In this document: one piece after another, positions 21,724 to 28,050 of the stretch | Layout of the letters: every line of letters begins with the position of its first letter | Position numbering within the stretch: the first letter of the stretch is position 1 | IMG/VR virus record: IMGVR_UViG_3300028415_000021 | Location: 1-28,050 of that record | DNA: 28,050 nt | Reading direction: 5' to 3' (one strand) | DNA from: a virus | Notes under the pieces: model-generated | The model's database searches: none | The model's input: only the letters and a program-made list of their open reading frames with translations | What the model was told of the DNA's origin: nothing | Translations under genes and position numbers: made by a program

Positions 21724-24700
21724 GAGCGGCGGCAAGCCAAAGATGCGGGTGACTCGCTACTACCTGGCGATGCACCTCGGCATCTGCCACAGCGTCGAGG
21801 CGATCAAGGCAATCTGGGTCGGCGAGAAGAAGGCGTGGTGCGGAAACGCCGCCGAGAACGGCGCAATCGGCGTCGGCAAGGAGGGGCTGTTCGGTGGCAT
21901 GCAGAAAGAGGGCGGCGCCTCCGGCCGGATCACGGTGATGCTGGGCGGCGACACGCAGACCGCGCCGCCCTCGTTGATCCAGCGTTTGGGGACGACGGCG
22001 TCCACCACCCCGGGGTTTCGCGGCATCACGTCGCTGTTCTTCTACGGCGCGGGGGAGAGCGCGCCGGCGGACTTCAATTGGGGTGGGATGTTCGGCGCCG
22101 TCGGCCTGTTCGGCCTGGTGTTCTACAAGGGCCGCAGCTTCTACTGGGGCACCCAGCCGTACCTCAAGCCGGTATGGGTTACGGTGCAGCGTATTCCCGC
22201 GAGAGAACTGGCACCGGCGACGGCACCGATACCCCGCGGTTCGAGTAACTGCGGCAGGATCAGTGTCTACATGGAGCTGGACGACTCCGGGTCGATGGAC
22301 GACTCCGGGTCGATGGGTGGCTCCCGCCTGACCAACCTCAAGTCCGCCGTCAACATACTGCTCGACGCCATCGTAGAGCAGATCGGCCAGGGGCGGGGCT
22401 TCGATGTTGGCCTGTCCCGATTCAACGGAGGGAAGATCGAGCGGACGGGGGTCAATGCCTCCGATATTCAAGATCTTCGGAACTTCGTCGGGGCGATGGT
22501 CGCGTCGGGTTTTACGCGGTTCGATGACCCTATCGCCGACGCGGTGACCTGGTTCGAGGCGTCACGGAATAACGTCGACCTGGTGCGGAGGGTAAACTTC
22601 TTCATTACCGACGGTCTCCCTAGCTTCGGCAGCGACGACACAGCCGCGAGTATCGCCTCCGAACTGCTCGACCGCACTATTCCCGTCGATATGTACGGTA
22701 TCAACATCGACCTGCAGGACACCTCAGCCACCGCCAAACTCGACAACACCCCCGAGGACGGCGTACCTGTGGTCTCTGGTGGCGACGCCCAGGCGCTCGC
22801 CGACATTTTTGCGGGCGCGCTCCTCGACATCTTCGAGGCCAACCCCGCGCACGTTATCTATGAGTGCCTGACGGATACCGACTGGGGGATGGGCGCCGAT
22901 CCGGCGGGGATCGACACGGCGAGCTTTCAGGCGGCGTCCGTCACGCTCTATGACGAAGTCTTCGGCGTGTTCCTGCAATGGCAGGCGCAGAGCACGATCC
23001 AGGAGTTCGTCAACGACGTCCTCGATCATATTCGCGGCGCTACCTACCCCGACCCACGCACCGGCCAGATCGCCCTCAAGCTGCTGCGCGACGACCTGGA
23101 CGTGCCCAACCTCAAGACGATCACCCCGGATAACGCGACGCTGATCAGCTTCGCGCGCAAGGGTTGGGGCGAGACGGTCAACGAGGTGGTGATCACCTGG
23201 ACCAACCCGGACACCGAGAAAGAGGAGACCGTCTTCGCCCAGGACCTGGCCAACATCGCCATTCAGGGCGGGGTCGTCTCGAGCAGCAAGAACTACCACG
23301 GCATCCGTACCCGGGCGCTGGCTGCGCAGGTTGCCGAACGTGACCTGCGCGAGGAGAGCGCACCGCTCAGTAGCTGTGAGGTCGAGGTCAACCGGGAGTT
23401 CTGGGACGTCACCCCGTTCGACGGCATGAAGGTCACCTGGCCCGAGTTCGGCCTGGATGAACTGGTGATGCGCGTGATGAAGGTCGACTACGGTGACAGC
23501 CAGTCCTCTGTGATCAAGCTGTCACTGGTCGAGGACGTGTTTTCGCTGGCCATGGCCACCTACGTCGAGCCGGCCGCGGGCGAGTGGGTCAACCCCTCGG
23601 CCCCGCCGATACCGGTCACTCAGGCGCGCCTGATGCCGCCGCCGGCCTATGCGGTCAGCAACTACGGCACCGACCCCGCGGCCGTGGTGTACCCGTCGAC
23701 CGGTGCCGTGCCGCTGGCCACCAACCCCACCACGGACGGCTCGGCGCAGTATGACGTGCTGCGTGAGGTCGCCACGCCCTCGGGGGGCACTACCTTCCAG
23801 ACCTCGGGCAGCACTCGTGACTTCCCCGCGCGCGCGACCCTTCCTGCGGAGTTGATCGCCGCCGTGACCTCGACCGGGGTGCTGCTCGATGGGCTCACGG
23901 GCATAGGCCCCGTGGTCGAGGACCTGCTGCTGATCGGTGACGACGCGCTGCCCAACGAGGAGATGGAGCTGGCGTTGGTGACCGCCGTCGACGGTACTAC
24001 CGGGGCGCTGACGCTGCTGCGCGGCGCGCTCGACACGGTGCCTGTGACCTGGCCGCTGGGAACGCTGGTGCAGGCCACGCCGCTGGCTATGTGGCAGCCG
24101 CTGCCCATCGAACTGATTGACGGGCAGACGGTCACGCTCAAGTTCTTGACCAGCACGGGCCAGGGGATGCTGGAGGACTACGACGCGCCGGAGTTCATCG
24201 GCACCGCACAGGCACGGCCGGACAAGCCCACCCGGGCGGCCAACGTCAAGATCAACGGCCAAGGCATCGAGACGCCTGACCTCGTGCTGGATAGCCCCGA
24301 GGTGGTACTGACCTGGTCGCACAGGAACCGGCTGCTCGAAGACGCGGTGATGTACGCCTGGGACGCGGCGTCGCTGCCGGTCGAGGCGGGCACGACCTAC
24401 ACCGTCACCTTGTTCGACGAGACGGACGCCCAGTTCGCCCAGCAGGCGGGCCTGACCGGGGAGACCTGGACATCGCTTGCCGCCGATGAGCTGGCGCTGG
24501 GCTTCCTCGAGGCCCCCTACAGCGGCATCTTCACCTACAGCGGCACCCTGCCCACGCCGGGAGCCCGGTTTGGCTCCACGGTCACCGCGCGTCTCGCGAC
24601 GCACCGTGACGGCGTTGACGCCTGGCAGGATTTCGAGATCACCGGTGAGCGTGCCGGCTACGGCTACGGCTACGGAAACCATTACGGAGGACCGGCATAA
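21713..24700 (+). CDS. J-like tail tip protein carrying an inserted vWFA (MIDAS) domain
   Basis: A 995-residue protein with ATG 21713 and AAGGAGG nearby (21700-21706). Residues 1-165 (MRVTRYYLAMHLGICHSVEA, then LKPVWVTVQRIPARE) and 377 onward (ANPAHVIYECLTDTDWGMGA) are the usual tail-tip scaffold. In between, residues about 183-376 form a von Willebrand A domain: strand ISVYMELDDSGSM, helix RLTNLKSAVNILLDAIV, T268 in SGFTRFDDP and D300 in NFFITDGLPSFG. These give the complete MIDAS set DxSxS, T, D. DDSGSM occurs twice in tandem (190-195, 196-201). The insert uses ATA, AGG, CGA and CGG codons far more than the flanks. The C-terminal half is a chain of beta domains and ends in a Tyr-Gly-rich tail. 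It should face the host cell; the vWFA may bind a metal-dependent surface ligand. Confidence 0.85.
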   Translation: MGGKSGGKPKMRVTRYYLAMHLGICHSVEAIKAIWVGEKKAWCGNAAENGAIGVGKEGLFGGMQKEGGASGRITVMLGGDTQTAPPSLIQRLGTTASTTPGFRGITSLFFYGAGESAPADFNWGGMFGAVGLFGLVFYKGRSFYWGTQPYLKPVWVTVQRIPARELAPATAPIPRGSSNCGRISVYMELDDSGSMDDSGSMGGSRLTNLKSAVNILLDAIVEQIGQGRGFDVGLSRFNGGKIERTGVNASDIQDLRNFVGAMVASGFTRFDDPIADAVTWFEASRNNVDLVRRVNFFITDGLPSFGSDDTAASIASELLDRTIPVDMYGINIDLQDTSATAKLDNTPEDGVPVVSGGDAQALADIFAGALLDIFEANPAHVIYECLTDTDWGMGADPAGIDTASFQAASVTLYDEVFGVFLQWQAQSTIQEFVNDVLDHIRGATYPDPRTGQIALKLLRDDLDVPNLKTITPDNATLISFARKGWGETVNEVVITWTNPDTEKEETVFAQDLANIAIQGGVVSSSKNYHGIRTRALAAQVAERDLREESAPLSSCEVEVNREFWDVTPFDGMKVTWPEFGLDELVMRVMKVDYGDSQSSVIKLSLVEDVFSLAMATYVEPAAGEWVNPSAPPIPVTQARLMPPPAYAVSNYGTDPAAVVYPSTGAVPLATNPTTDGSAQYDVLREVATPSGGTTFQTSGSTRDFPARATLPAELIAAVTSTGVLLDGLTGIGPVVEDLLLIGDDALPNEEMELALVTAVDGTTGALTLLRGALDTVPVTWPLGTLVQATPLAMWQPLPIELIDGQTVTLKFLTSTGQGMLEDYDAPEFIGTAQARPDKPTRAANVKINGQGIETPDLVLDSPEVVLTWSHRNRLLEDAVMYAWDAASLPVEAGTTYTVTLFDETDAQFAQQAGLTGETWTSLAADELALGFLEAPYSGIFTYSGTLPTPGARFGSTVTARLATHRDGVDAWQDFEITGERAGYGYGYGNHYGGPA
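22280..22315 (+). repeat. Perfect 18-bp tandem duplication of the MIDAS codons
   Basis: GACGACTCCGGGTCGATG occurs twice back to back (22280-22297 and 22298-22315), giving Asp-Asp-Ser-Gly-Ser-Met twice. The duplication is in frame and silent in neither copy. The first copy is placed right for the preceding strand, the second for the following helix. Confidence 0.95.
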
Positions 24701-25593
24701 TGCCCTCATCACAATCCCCTAACGTGGGGCTCAATCATAGCTGGGACCTCGGCGAGTCCGGCTGGAACCTGCAGATGGACGAGAACCTGCGGGCGCTTGA
24801 CGCTCTGCTGTTCCTGACCGTGGCCTCGATGACCGCCAGCATCCCCGGATCGCCGGCCGCGGGGGACCGTTACATCGTGCCCGCAGGCGCCACAGGTGCC
24901 TGGACTGGCCACGGGGGTAAGGTGGCCCGTTTCGACGGCACCGCCTGGGAGTTCTACACGCCCAAGAACGGCTGGATCGCTTACGTCACTGACATCGCCG
25001 TTCATAAGAAGTACAACGGCACGTCATGGGCGGGTAGCGTCTCCACGACGACAGCGGAGAACCGCGGCGGGGCGGTCAACGTCTTCCTGCAGAAGGTCGG
25101 GGCGGTGTTGCGTTTCAGGACGTTGGAGGCCGGGGACAACGTGGCGTTTGATACCACGACCAACCCGGACGTTATCAAGATAAACGCCTCAGCCTCGGGC
25201 GGAAGCGGCGGTATCCCGGAAGCCCCCAACGACGCTTTTGCCTATGTGCGCAAGGCGCTAGGCTGGGTACGCGGTATCACTCAGGGCGGCGACACCCTCC
25301 TTAACGTCCGCGAGACCGTGCAATCCGTCACCACCGGCAGCGTCGATGCCAACCTGGGGGCCATCGCTAACATGACGCTGAGCGCCAACGCCACGCTGAA
25401 CGTGACCAATCTGGACAGCGGGCAGTCGCTGCTGCTGATCATCAAGAACGGCGATACCTACACGATGAACTGGACGACGAACCACACGATCACCTGGATC
25501 GGCGGAGGTGTGCCGACACTAGCTGCCGAGACACACATCGAGCTGCTACAAAATGGCGCCACGCTCTACGGCTATAATGTGGGGGATGCCTGA
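24700..25593 (+). CDS. Tail fibre / receptor-region protein with DUF2793 N-terminus
   Basis: A 297-residue protein; ATG 24700 shares its A with the preceding stop. The start (PNVGLNHSWDLGESGWNLQM, then DENLRALDALL) and the PGSPAAGDRYIVPAGATGAW stretch match DUF2793, known in phage tail-fibre and tip proteins, often in DUF2793-type tailspike adaptors. The middle (VFLQKVGAVLRFRTLEAGDN, then TTTNPDVIKINASASGGSGG) resembles a collagen-like or beta-helix hinge. The C-terminal half (ANLGAIANMTLSANATLNVT) is a repetitive beta domain typical of short fibre knobs. It probably binds to the J-like tip and holds the fibre. Stop at 25591-25593 shares its last base with the next start. Confidence 0.8.
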   Translation: MPSSQSPNVGLNHSWDLGESGWNLQMDENLRALDALLFLTVASMTASIPGSPAAGDRYIVPAGATGAWTGHGGKVARFDGTAWEFYTPKNGWIAYVTDIAVHKKYNGTSWAGSVSTTTAENRGGAVNVFLQKVGAVLRFRTLEAGDNVAFDTTTNPDVIKINASASGGSGGIPEAPNDAFAYVRKALGWVRGITQGGDTLLNVRETVQSVTTGSVDANLGAIANMTLSANATLNVTNLDSGQSLLLIIKNGDTYTMNWTTNHTITWIGGGVPTLAAETHIELLQNGATLYGYNVGDA

Positions 25594-26132
25594 TGCTACA
25601 TCATCGACTGAGAGCAGTAACAACAGCCAGTGGCTTGGTGCCCATCGTCCCGACCAGCATCGCTGGCGGACGGGACCACTCGTTGGCGCTCAAGGATGAC
25701 GGCACGGTTGTCGCCTGGGGCAGTAACTCCTTTGGCCAGTCCTCGGTGCCGGGTGGCTTAACTGACGTGGTGCAGGTCGCTGGCGGACGGCGCCACTCTC
25801 TAGCGCTCAAAGACGACGGCACGGTTGTCGCCTGGGGCAATAACTCCTATGGCCAGTCTTCGGTGCCGTCCGGTTTGACCGGCGTAGTACAGGTCGCTGG
25901 CGGCGGGTACCACTCGTTGGCGGTCAAAGACGACGGCACGGTTGTCGCCTGGGGCCATGGGGGCTATGGCCAGTCCTCGGTGCCGGGTGGCTTAACTGAC
26001 GTGGTGCAGGTCTTTGGCGGCGAGTACCACTCATTGGCGGTCAAAGACGACGGCACGGTTGTCGCCTGGGGCTATGACTACTTTGGCCAGTCTTCGGTGC
26101 CGTCCGGTCTGGTGGCCTACGTGCCAGACTGA
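25593..26132 (+). CDS. RCC1-type repeat protein in tail-fibre position
   Basis: A 179-residue protein from ATG 25593, overlapping the DUF2793 stop by one base (TGATG). Four 39-residue RCC1-like repeats (24-62, 63-101, 102-140, 141-179) each read HSLA(L/V)KDDGTVVAWG-xxxx-GQSSVP-x-GL. Repeats of this kind form beta-propeller blades; a full propeller needs more blades, so the protein may oligomerise. Blades differ mainly before HS (RD, RR, GY, EY) and after WG (SNSF, NNSY, HGGY, YDYF). Repeats 1 and 3 share PGGLTDVVQV, while 2 and 4 share PSGL, so a 234-bp unit was probably doubled. No signal peptide or membrane segment. Receptor binding is inferred from position and variation. Confidence 0.8.
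   Translation: MLHHRLRAVTTASGLVPIVPTSIAGGRDHSLALKDDGTVVAWGSNSFGQSSVPGGLTDVVQVAGGRRHSLALKDDGTVVAWGNNSYGQSSVPSGLTGVVQVAGGGYHSLAVKDDGTVVAWGHGGYGQSSVPGGLTDVVQVFGGEYHSLAVKDDGTVVAWGYDYFGQSSVPSGLVAYVPD
25662..26129 (+). repeat. Four tandem 117-bp near-identical repeats
   Basis: Repeat units begin at 25662, 25779, 25896 and 26013, each exactly 117 bases on. The core GACGGCACGGTTGTCGCCTG recurs in every unit, with variation clustered in two short windows per unit. Units 1/3 and 2/4 are closest, implying a doubling of a two-unit block. Such DNA can lose or gain units by homologous recombination. Confidence 0.95.
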
Positions 26133-26159
26133 TATCACATCACATAACGGAGAACTGCT

Positions 26160-26675
26160 GTGTTTATACTGAAAGAAACAGGCGAACGACTAAACCATCG
26201 CCAGGCACAGAACCAACTCGGCATCAGCTTCCCGCGTGATAACCCACCGCCTGGGCTGACGATTATCACGCCCGCGCCGCCGCCAGAGCCGACGCCTGAC
26301 GAACTCAAGCAACGCCAGGGCGATAGCGTGCGCAGGGACGCCAACACTGTCCACGAGGCGCCTGTCACCGACGCTGCTGGTGTTGCGTGGAACGGCGGAT
26401 TCGACTCGGCACTGAAGATCAAGAGTGCCGCCGACATGGCCGAGTTCGCGGGGCTGGCCGACATCACGCTCTACGACCTCAACAACGACCCGCACACGGT
26501 CACACTCCCCGAGGCCAAAGTGGTCGCGGCGACCATCGGGGCTGCGTATCAGCAGCAGCTCGGAGCCAAGCAGGCGGCGTTGCGGGCGTTGCGGGACATC
26601 GACCCTGACGCACCGGATGCCAAGTCGCAGATCGAGGCGGTCAGTTTTTCAGGCTTTCACTCAACGAAAGGTTGA
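26160..26675 (+). CDS. Tail fibre assembly-type protein, DUF4376-like
   Basis: A 171-residue protein starting with GTG 26160, seven bases after GGAG (26149-26152). The N-terminal region (LKETGERLNHRQAQNQLGIS) resembles fibre-attached proteins. A proline-rich hinge (TIITPAPPPEPTPDELKQRQ) leads to a DUF4376 domain, residues about 60-165: NTVHEAPVTDAAGVAWNGGF, then ITLYDLNNDPHTVTLPEAKV and a closing helical part LGAKQAALRALRD. DUF4376 is common in proteins after tail fibre genes and probably helps fibre folding or trimerisation. Its last codons overlap palindrome copy 6, so gene end and regulatory site share bases. Confidence 0.75.
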   Translation: MFILKETGERLNHRQAQNQLGISFPRDNPPPGLTIITPAPPPEPTPDELKQRQGDSVRRDANTVHEAPVTDAAGVAWNGGFDSALKIKSAADMAEFAGLADITLYDLNNDPHTVTLPEAKVVAATIGAAYQQQLGAKQAALRALRDIDPDAPDAKSQIEAVSFSGFHSTKG

Positions 26676-26677
26676 CA
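26660..26677 (+). promoter_or_regulatory. Palindrome copy 6 (CTCAAC-GAAAG-GTTGAC) with a TTGACA -35-like box before the lysis genes
   Basis: The arms TCAAC and GTTGA pair around GAAAG. The right arm continues into TTGACA (26672-26677), a perfect -35 consensus, but the base run 17 positions on (AGTTTT) is a weak -10. AACGAAAGGTTGA is identical to copy 5. The adjacent CTTTCACT (26654-26661) also recurs next to copy 3. The site overlaps the stop of the DUF4376 gene and precedes an 87-base gap. Confidence 0.55.
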
Positions 26678-26762
26678 ACTCAACATAAGCATGAAGTTTT
26701 GCTGCACTGCTGCTACCCTGTGAGCGCAGCAAAATTAGGGGATGCCGCGTGGAGACCGTCAC

Positions 26763-27134
26763 ATGATCCAGACGCAGGAAACGATGATCCCCGCGACAGG
26801 GGCGTCGGCCGTGGTCATCTCCGGCGTGGTCACCGGCCTGGACTACAGCGTGCTGATCGCCGGGTTCGCAGGTGGCCTGGTGTCGCTGAGCTTCCTGCCG
26901 CCGATGGGCATGTGGCGGCGCATCTGGACCCCGGTGACGGCGACCCTGACGGCAGGCTACCTGACGCCTGTGGCGATGCCCTACCTCGCCGGCCTCGCCG
27001 GTGAGGGGGTCGTGCAAAGCTCACTGCAGGCGGCCGCCGGGTTCGCGACGGGCCTGACCGCTCAGGTCCTCATCCCCCTCGTGATCCACATGGCGCGCCA
27101 ACGATTCGCCCCCCAGAAGCCCCCCGGAGACTGA
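26763..27134 (+). CDS. Holin-like small membrane protein
   Basis: A 123-residue protein from ATG 26763, chosen for GGAG eight bases before (26751-26754); an in-frame ATG 26742 has its AGGGG directly abutting it. Three to four hydrophobic segments are visible: about 13-24, 28-48 (YSVLIAGFAGGLVSLSFLPP), 54-74 (TPVTATLTAGYLTPVAMPYL) and 85-108 (AGFATGLTAQVLIPLVIHMA). A basic, proline-rich tail (ARQRFAPQKPPGD) should face the cytoplasm. Length and layout fit a phage holin, and it stands at the head of a cassette of small envelope proteins. The matching endolysin is at 837, on the other side of the packaging region. Holin role is inferred from architecture. Confidence 0.65.
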   Translation: MIQTQETMIPATGASAVVISGVVTGLDYSVLIAGFAGGLVSLSFLPPMGMWRRIWTPVTATLTAGYLTPVAMPYLAGLAGEGVVQSSLQAAAGFATGLTAQVLIPLVIHMARQRFAPQKPPGD

Positions 27135-27135
27135 C

Positions 27136-27450
27136 ATGGCAGCACAGACGATCCTTACCTCGTTCAGCCTGGTGTTTGCGCTCGCCGTGCTCTGGATGTG
27201 CATCTGCACTCTCAATTACATGACCCCCAGCACCCCCCTCCTGCACAGACTCTCGTTCATCTTACTGGGCGTCGGCGCCGCGTCGATGCTCATTGCGCCG
27301 CTGTACTTCGACACCTTCCCCACGGTGGGCGGCGTCACCCTGGCGGGGGGCACCGCCTTACTGCTGACCACCGAGCGGCTGTACGCCATGAAGTTTCGCC
27401 GCAGGTACCGCCGCCGCGCGGACGACCCGCAACGCCCCTGGTGGGCGTGA
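27136..27450 (+). CDS. Small three-helix membrane protein, possible antiholin or second holin
   Basis: A 104-residue protein with ATG 27136 one base after the previous stop; GGAGA at 27125-27129 is its ribosome binding site. Hydrophobic segments run 5-25 (TILTSFSLVFALAVLWMCIC), 38-58 (LSFILLGVGAASMLIAPLYF) and 66-84 (GVTLAGGTALLLTTERLYA). A strongly basic tail (RRRYRRRADD) follows. I do not recognise the family. In lambdoid phages a second small membrane protein next to a holin often modulates lysis timing, so an antiholin role is possible, but a membrane exclusion protein is also possible. Confidence 0.7.
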   Translation: MAAQTILTSFSLVFALAVLWMCICTLNYMTPSTPLLHRLSFILLGVGAASMLIAPLYFDTFPTVGGVTLAGGTALLLTTERLYAMKFRRRYRRRADDPQRPWWA

Positions 27451-27473
27451 GCACATAACCGGAGGACTACCCC

Positions 27474-27881
27474 ATGAAATACACGACCCTCATTGCCATC
27501 CAGATCGCCCTGCTGCTGTCGGCCTGTGGCATGTCCCCTTCCTCATCACCCATCGCGGGCACCGATACCCCGGGCTACCAGTTCGGTGACCTGACCGGTG
27601 GGGCGGTGGGCTCTGTGAAAGCGCAGCAGCAGGACTACTGCGCGACGGCCAACCCACTACTGAGGGCGGGGCTGCTGATCGCCATCCGGTCTCGGGTGCC
27701 CGATTATCCGCCGAGTGGCCTCTGCACCGACGCAGACAAGCCGTTGGCCCAGGCCATCGCTCGGCGCCTGGCGGAGCTCCCAGAGGGCGCCGTCGTGACG
27801 CTCGAGCAGGCCCGTGAGGACCAGCGTCGCTTCCAGGCGCTCGACGCCACCGATCCAGAGACCGAAGGAGATGACTTGTGA
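27474..27881 (+). CDS. Outer-membrane lipoprotein of the lysis region
   Basis: A 135-residue protein from ATG 27474 with CCGGAGGAC upstream (27461-27469). The N-terminus is a lipoprotein signal: MKYTTLIAIQIALLLSACG, with the lipobox LSAC and modified cysteine C18. Gly at +2 does not retain it in the inner membrane, so outer-membrane sorting is expected. The mature part has two cysteines, one in QQDYCATANPLLRAG and one in PPSGLCTDADKP, which may form a disulfide. A helical, charged end (RLAELPEGAVVTLEQAREDQ) follows. By place it could be an outer-membrane spanin or an entry-exclusion lipoprotein; no inner-membrane spanin partner overlaps it, so I leave function open. Confidence 0.7.
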   Translation: MKYTTLIAIQIALLLSACGMSPSSSPIAGTDTPGYQFGDLTGGAVGSVKAQQQDYCATANPLLRAGLLIAIRSRVPDYPPSGLCTDADKPLAQAIARRLAELPEGAVVTLEQAREDQRRFQALDATDPETEGDDL

Positions 27882-28050
27882 GCAAACTCAAGCTGGTGGA
27901 TAACGCCGACCAGGCGGCCAAGATGTGGTCCAACCGGGGGGCGGCCAGCGCGGCCGTGCTGGCGCTGCAGGAGACCCTGCCGGTCTGGGAGGGGATCGTC
28001 CCCGAGAATGTGTTTGCCTACCTGGCGGCCATCGTTGCCACGGGCAGCAT
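27878..28050 (+). CDS. Holin-like protein, DUF7940-type, cut by the window end
   Basis: GTG 27878 overlaps the lipoprotein stop by three bases and follows GAAGGAG (27864-27870) at seven bases. The readable 57 residues begin VSKLKLVDNADQAAKMWSNR, then a helix with AASAAVLALQETLPV and a second hydrophobic start (VFAYLAAIVATGS). The S-K-L-K-L-V-D start and two-helix layout recall the small DUF7940 holin-like proteins found near phage endolysins. Only part of the second membrane segment is inside the window. With the upstream membrane proteins it forms a four-gene envelope cassette, all spaced or overlapped within 25 bases. Confidence 0.65.
   Translation, partial: MSKLKLVDNADQAAKMWSNRGAASAAVLALQETLPVWEGIVPENVFAYLAAIVATGS

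Noticed and set aside
25662-26129. CRISPR array or diversity-generating retroelement target as explanation for the 117-bp repeats
   Set aside because: The repeats are in frame and encode RCC1 blades; there are no 25-40 bp repeats with unrelated spacers, and no reverse transcriptase or template repeat is in the window.

Overview
The window looks like the late half of a lambda-like siphovirus genome, or of a prophage, from a GC-rich gammaproteobacterium. Structural-gene families and codon style recall phages of Halomonas-type marine or halophilic hosts, but that host guess is inference. No integrase, plasmid replication gene, host gene, tRNA, rRNA, IS or CRISPR array is visible, so prophage and virion genome cannot be told apart. 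Every gene I accept is on the + strand.

Layout. 1-836: end of a small helix-turn-helix protein, then a DUF3850-AlpA fusion protein. 837-2594: endolysin with an EF-hand, remnants of a DNA cytosine methyltransferase locus, a zinc-ribbon fragment, a dCMP deaminase and a small orphan protein. 2595-2922: a gene-free stretch rich in inverted repeats that probably holds the packaging (cos-type) region, a terminator and the late promoter. 2923-11312: head module in lambda order, namely terminase small and large subunits, gpW, portal, S49 protease with a nested scaffold, gpD, gpE, an FI-like protein and an FII-like connector. 11360-21252: neck and tail module, with minor tail proteins Z and U, tail tube, the G/G-T frameshift pair, a 1650-residue tape measure, a tail-tip protein and a gpL-like iron-sulfur protein. 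21263-26675: tail tip and fibre genes: two small proteins, a J-like tip protein carrying a von Willebrand A (vWFA) domain, a DUF2793 fibre, an RCC1-repeat protein and a DUF4376 assembly protein. 26763-28050: a lysis-type cassette of two small membrane proteins, a lipoprotein and a holin-like fragment cut by the window end.

Three things go beyond a standard lambda-like late region. First, a 17-bp palindrome (TTCAAC-N5-GTTGAA and variants) recurs at seven places, nearly all in front of a functional gene block; in at least three it overlaps a plausible -10 box. This suggests a dispersed operator or late-promoter regulon with its own regulator. Second, the J-like tail-tip protein has a vWFA domain of about 200 residues with an intact MIDAS metal site, in DNA of different codon style. 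Its first MIDAS motif is duplicated by a perfect 18-bp tandem repeat. Third, a fibre-position gene is built of four near-identical 117-bp RCC1-type repeats that differ mainly at two short patches, as expected of a diversifying surface protein. A textbook A_AAA_AAG -1 frameshift site with a stem-loop joins the two tail chaperone frames.
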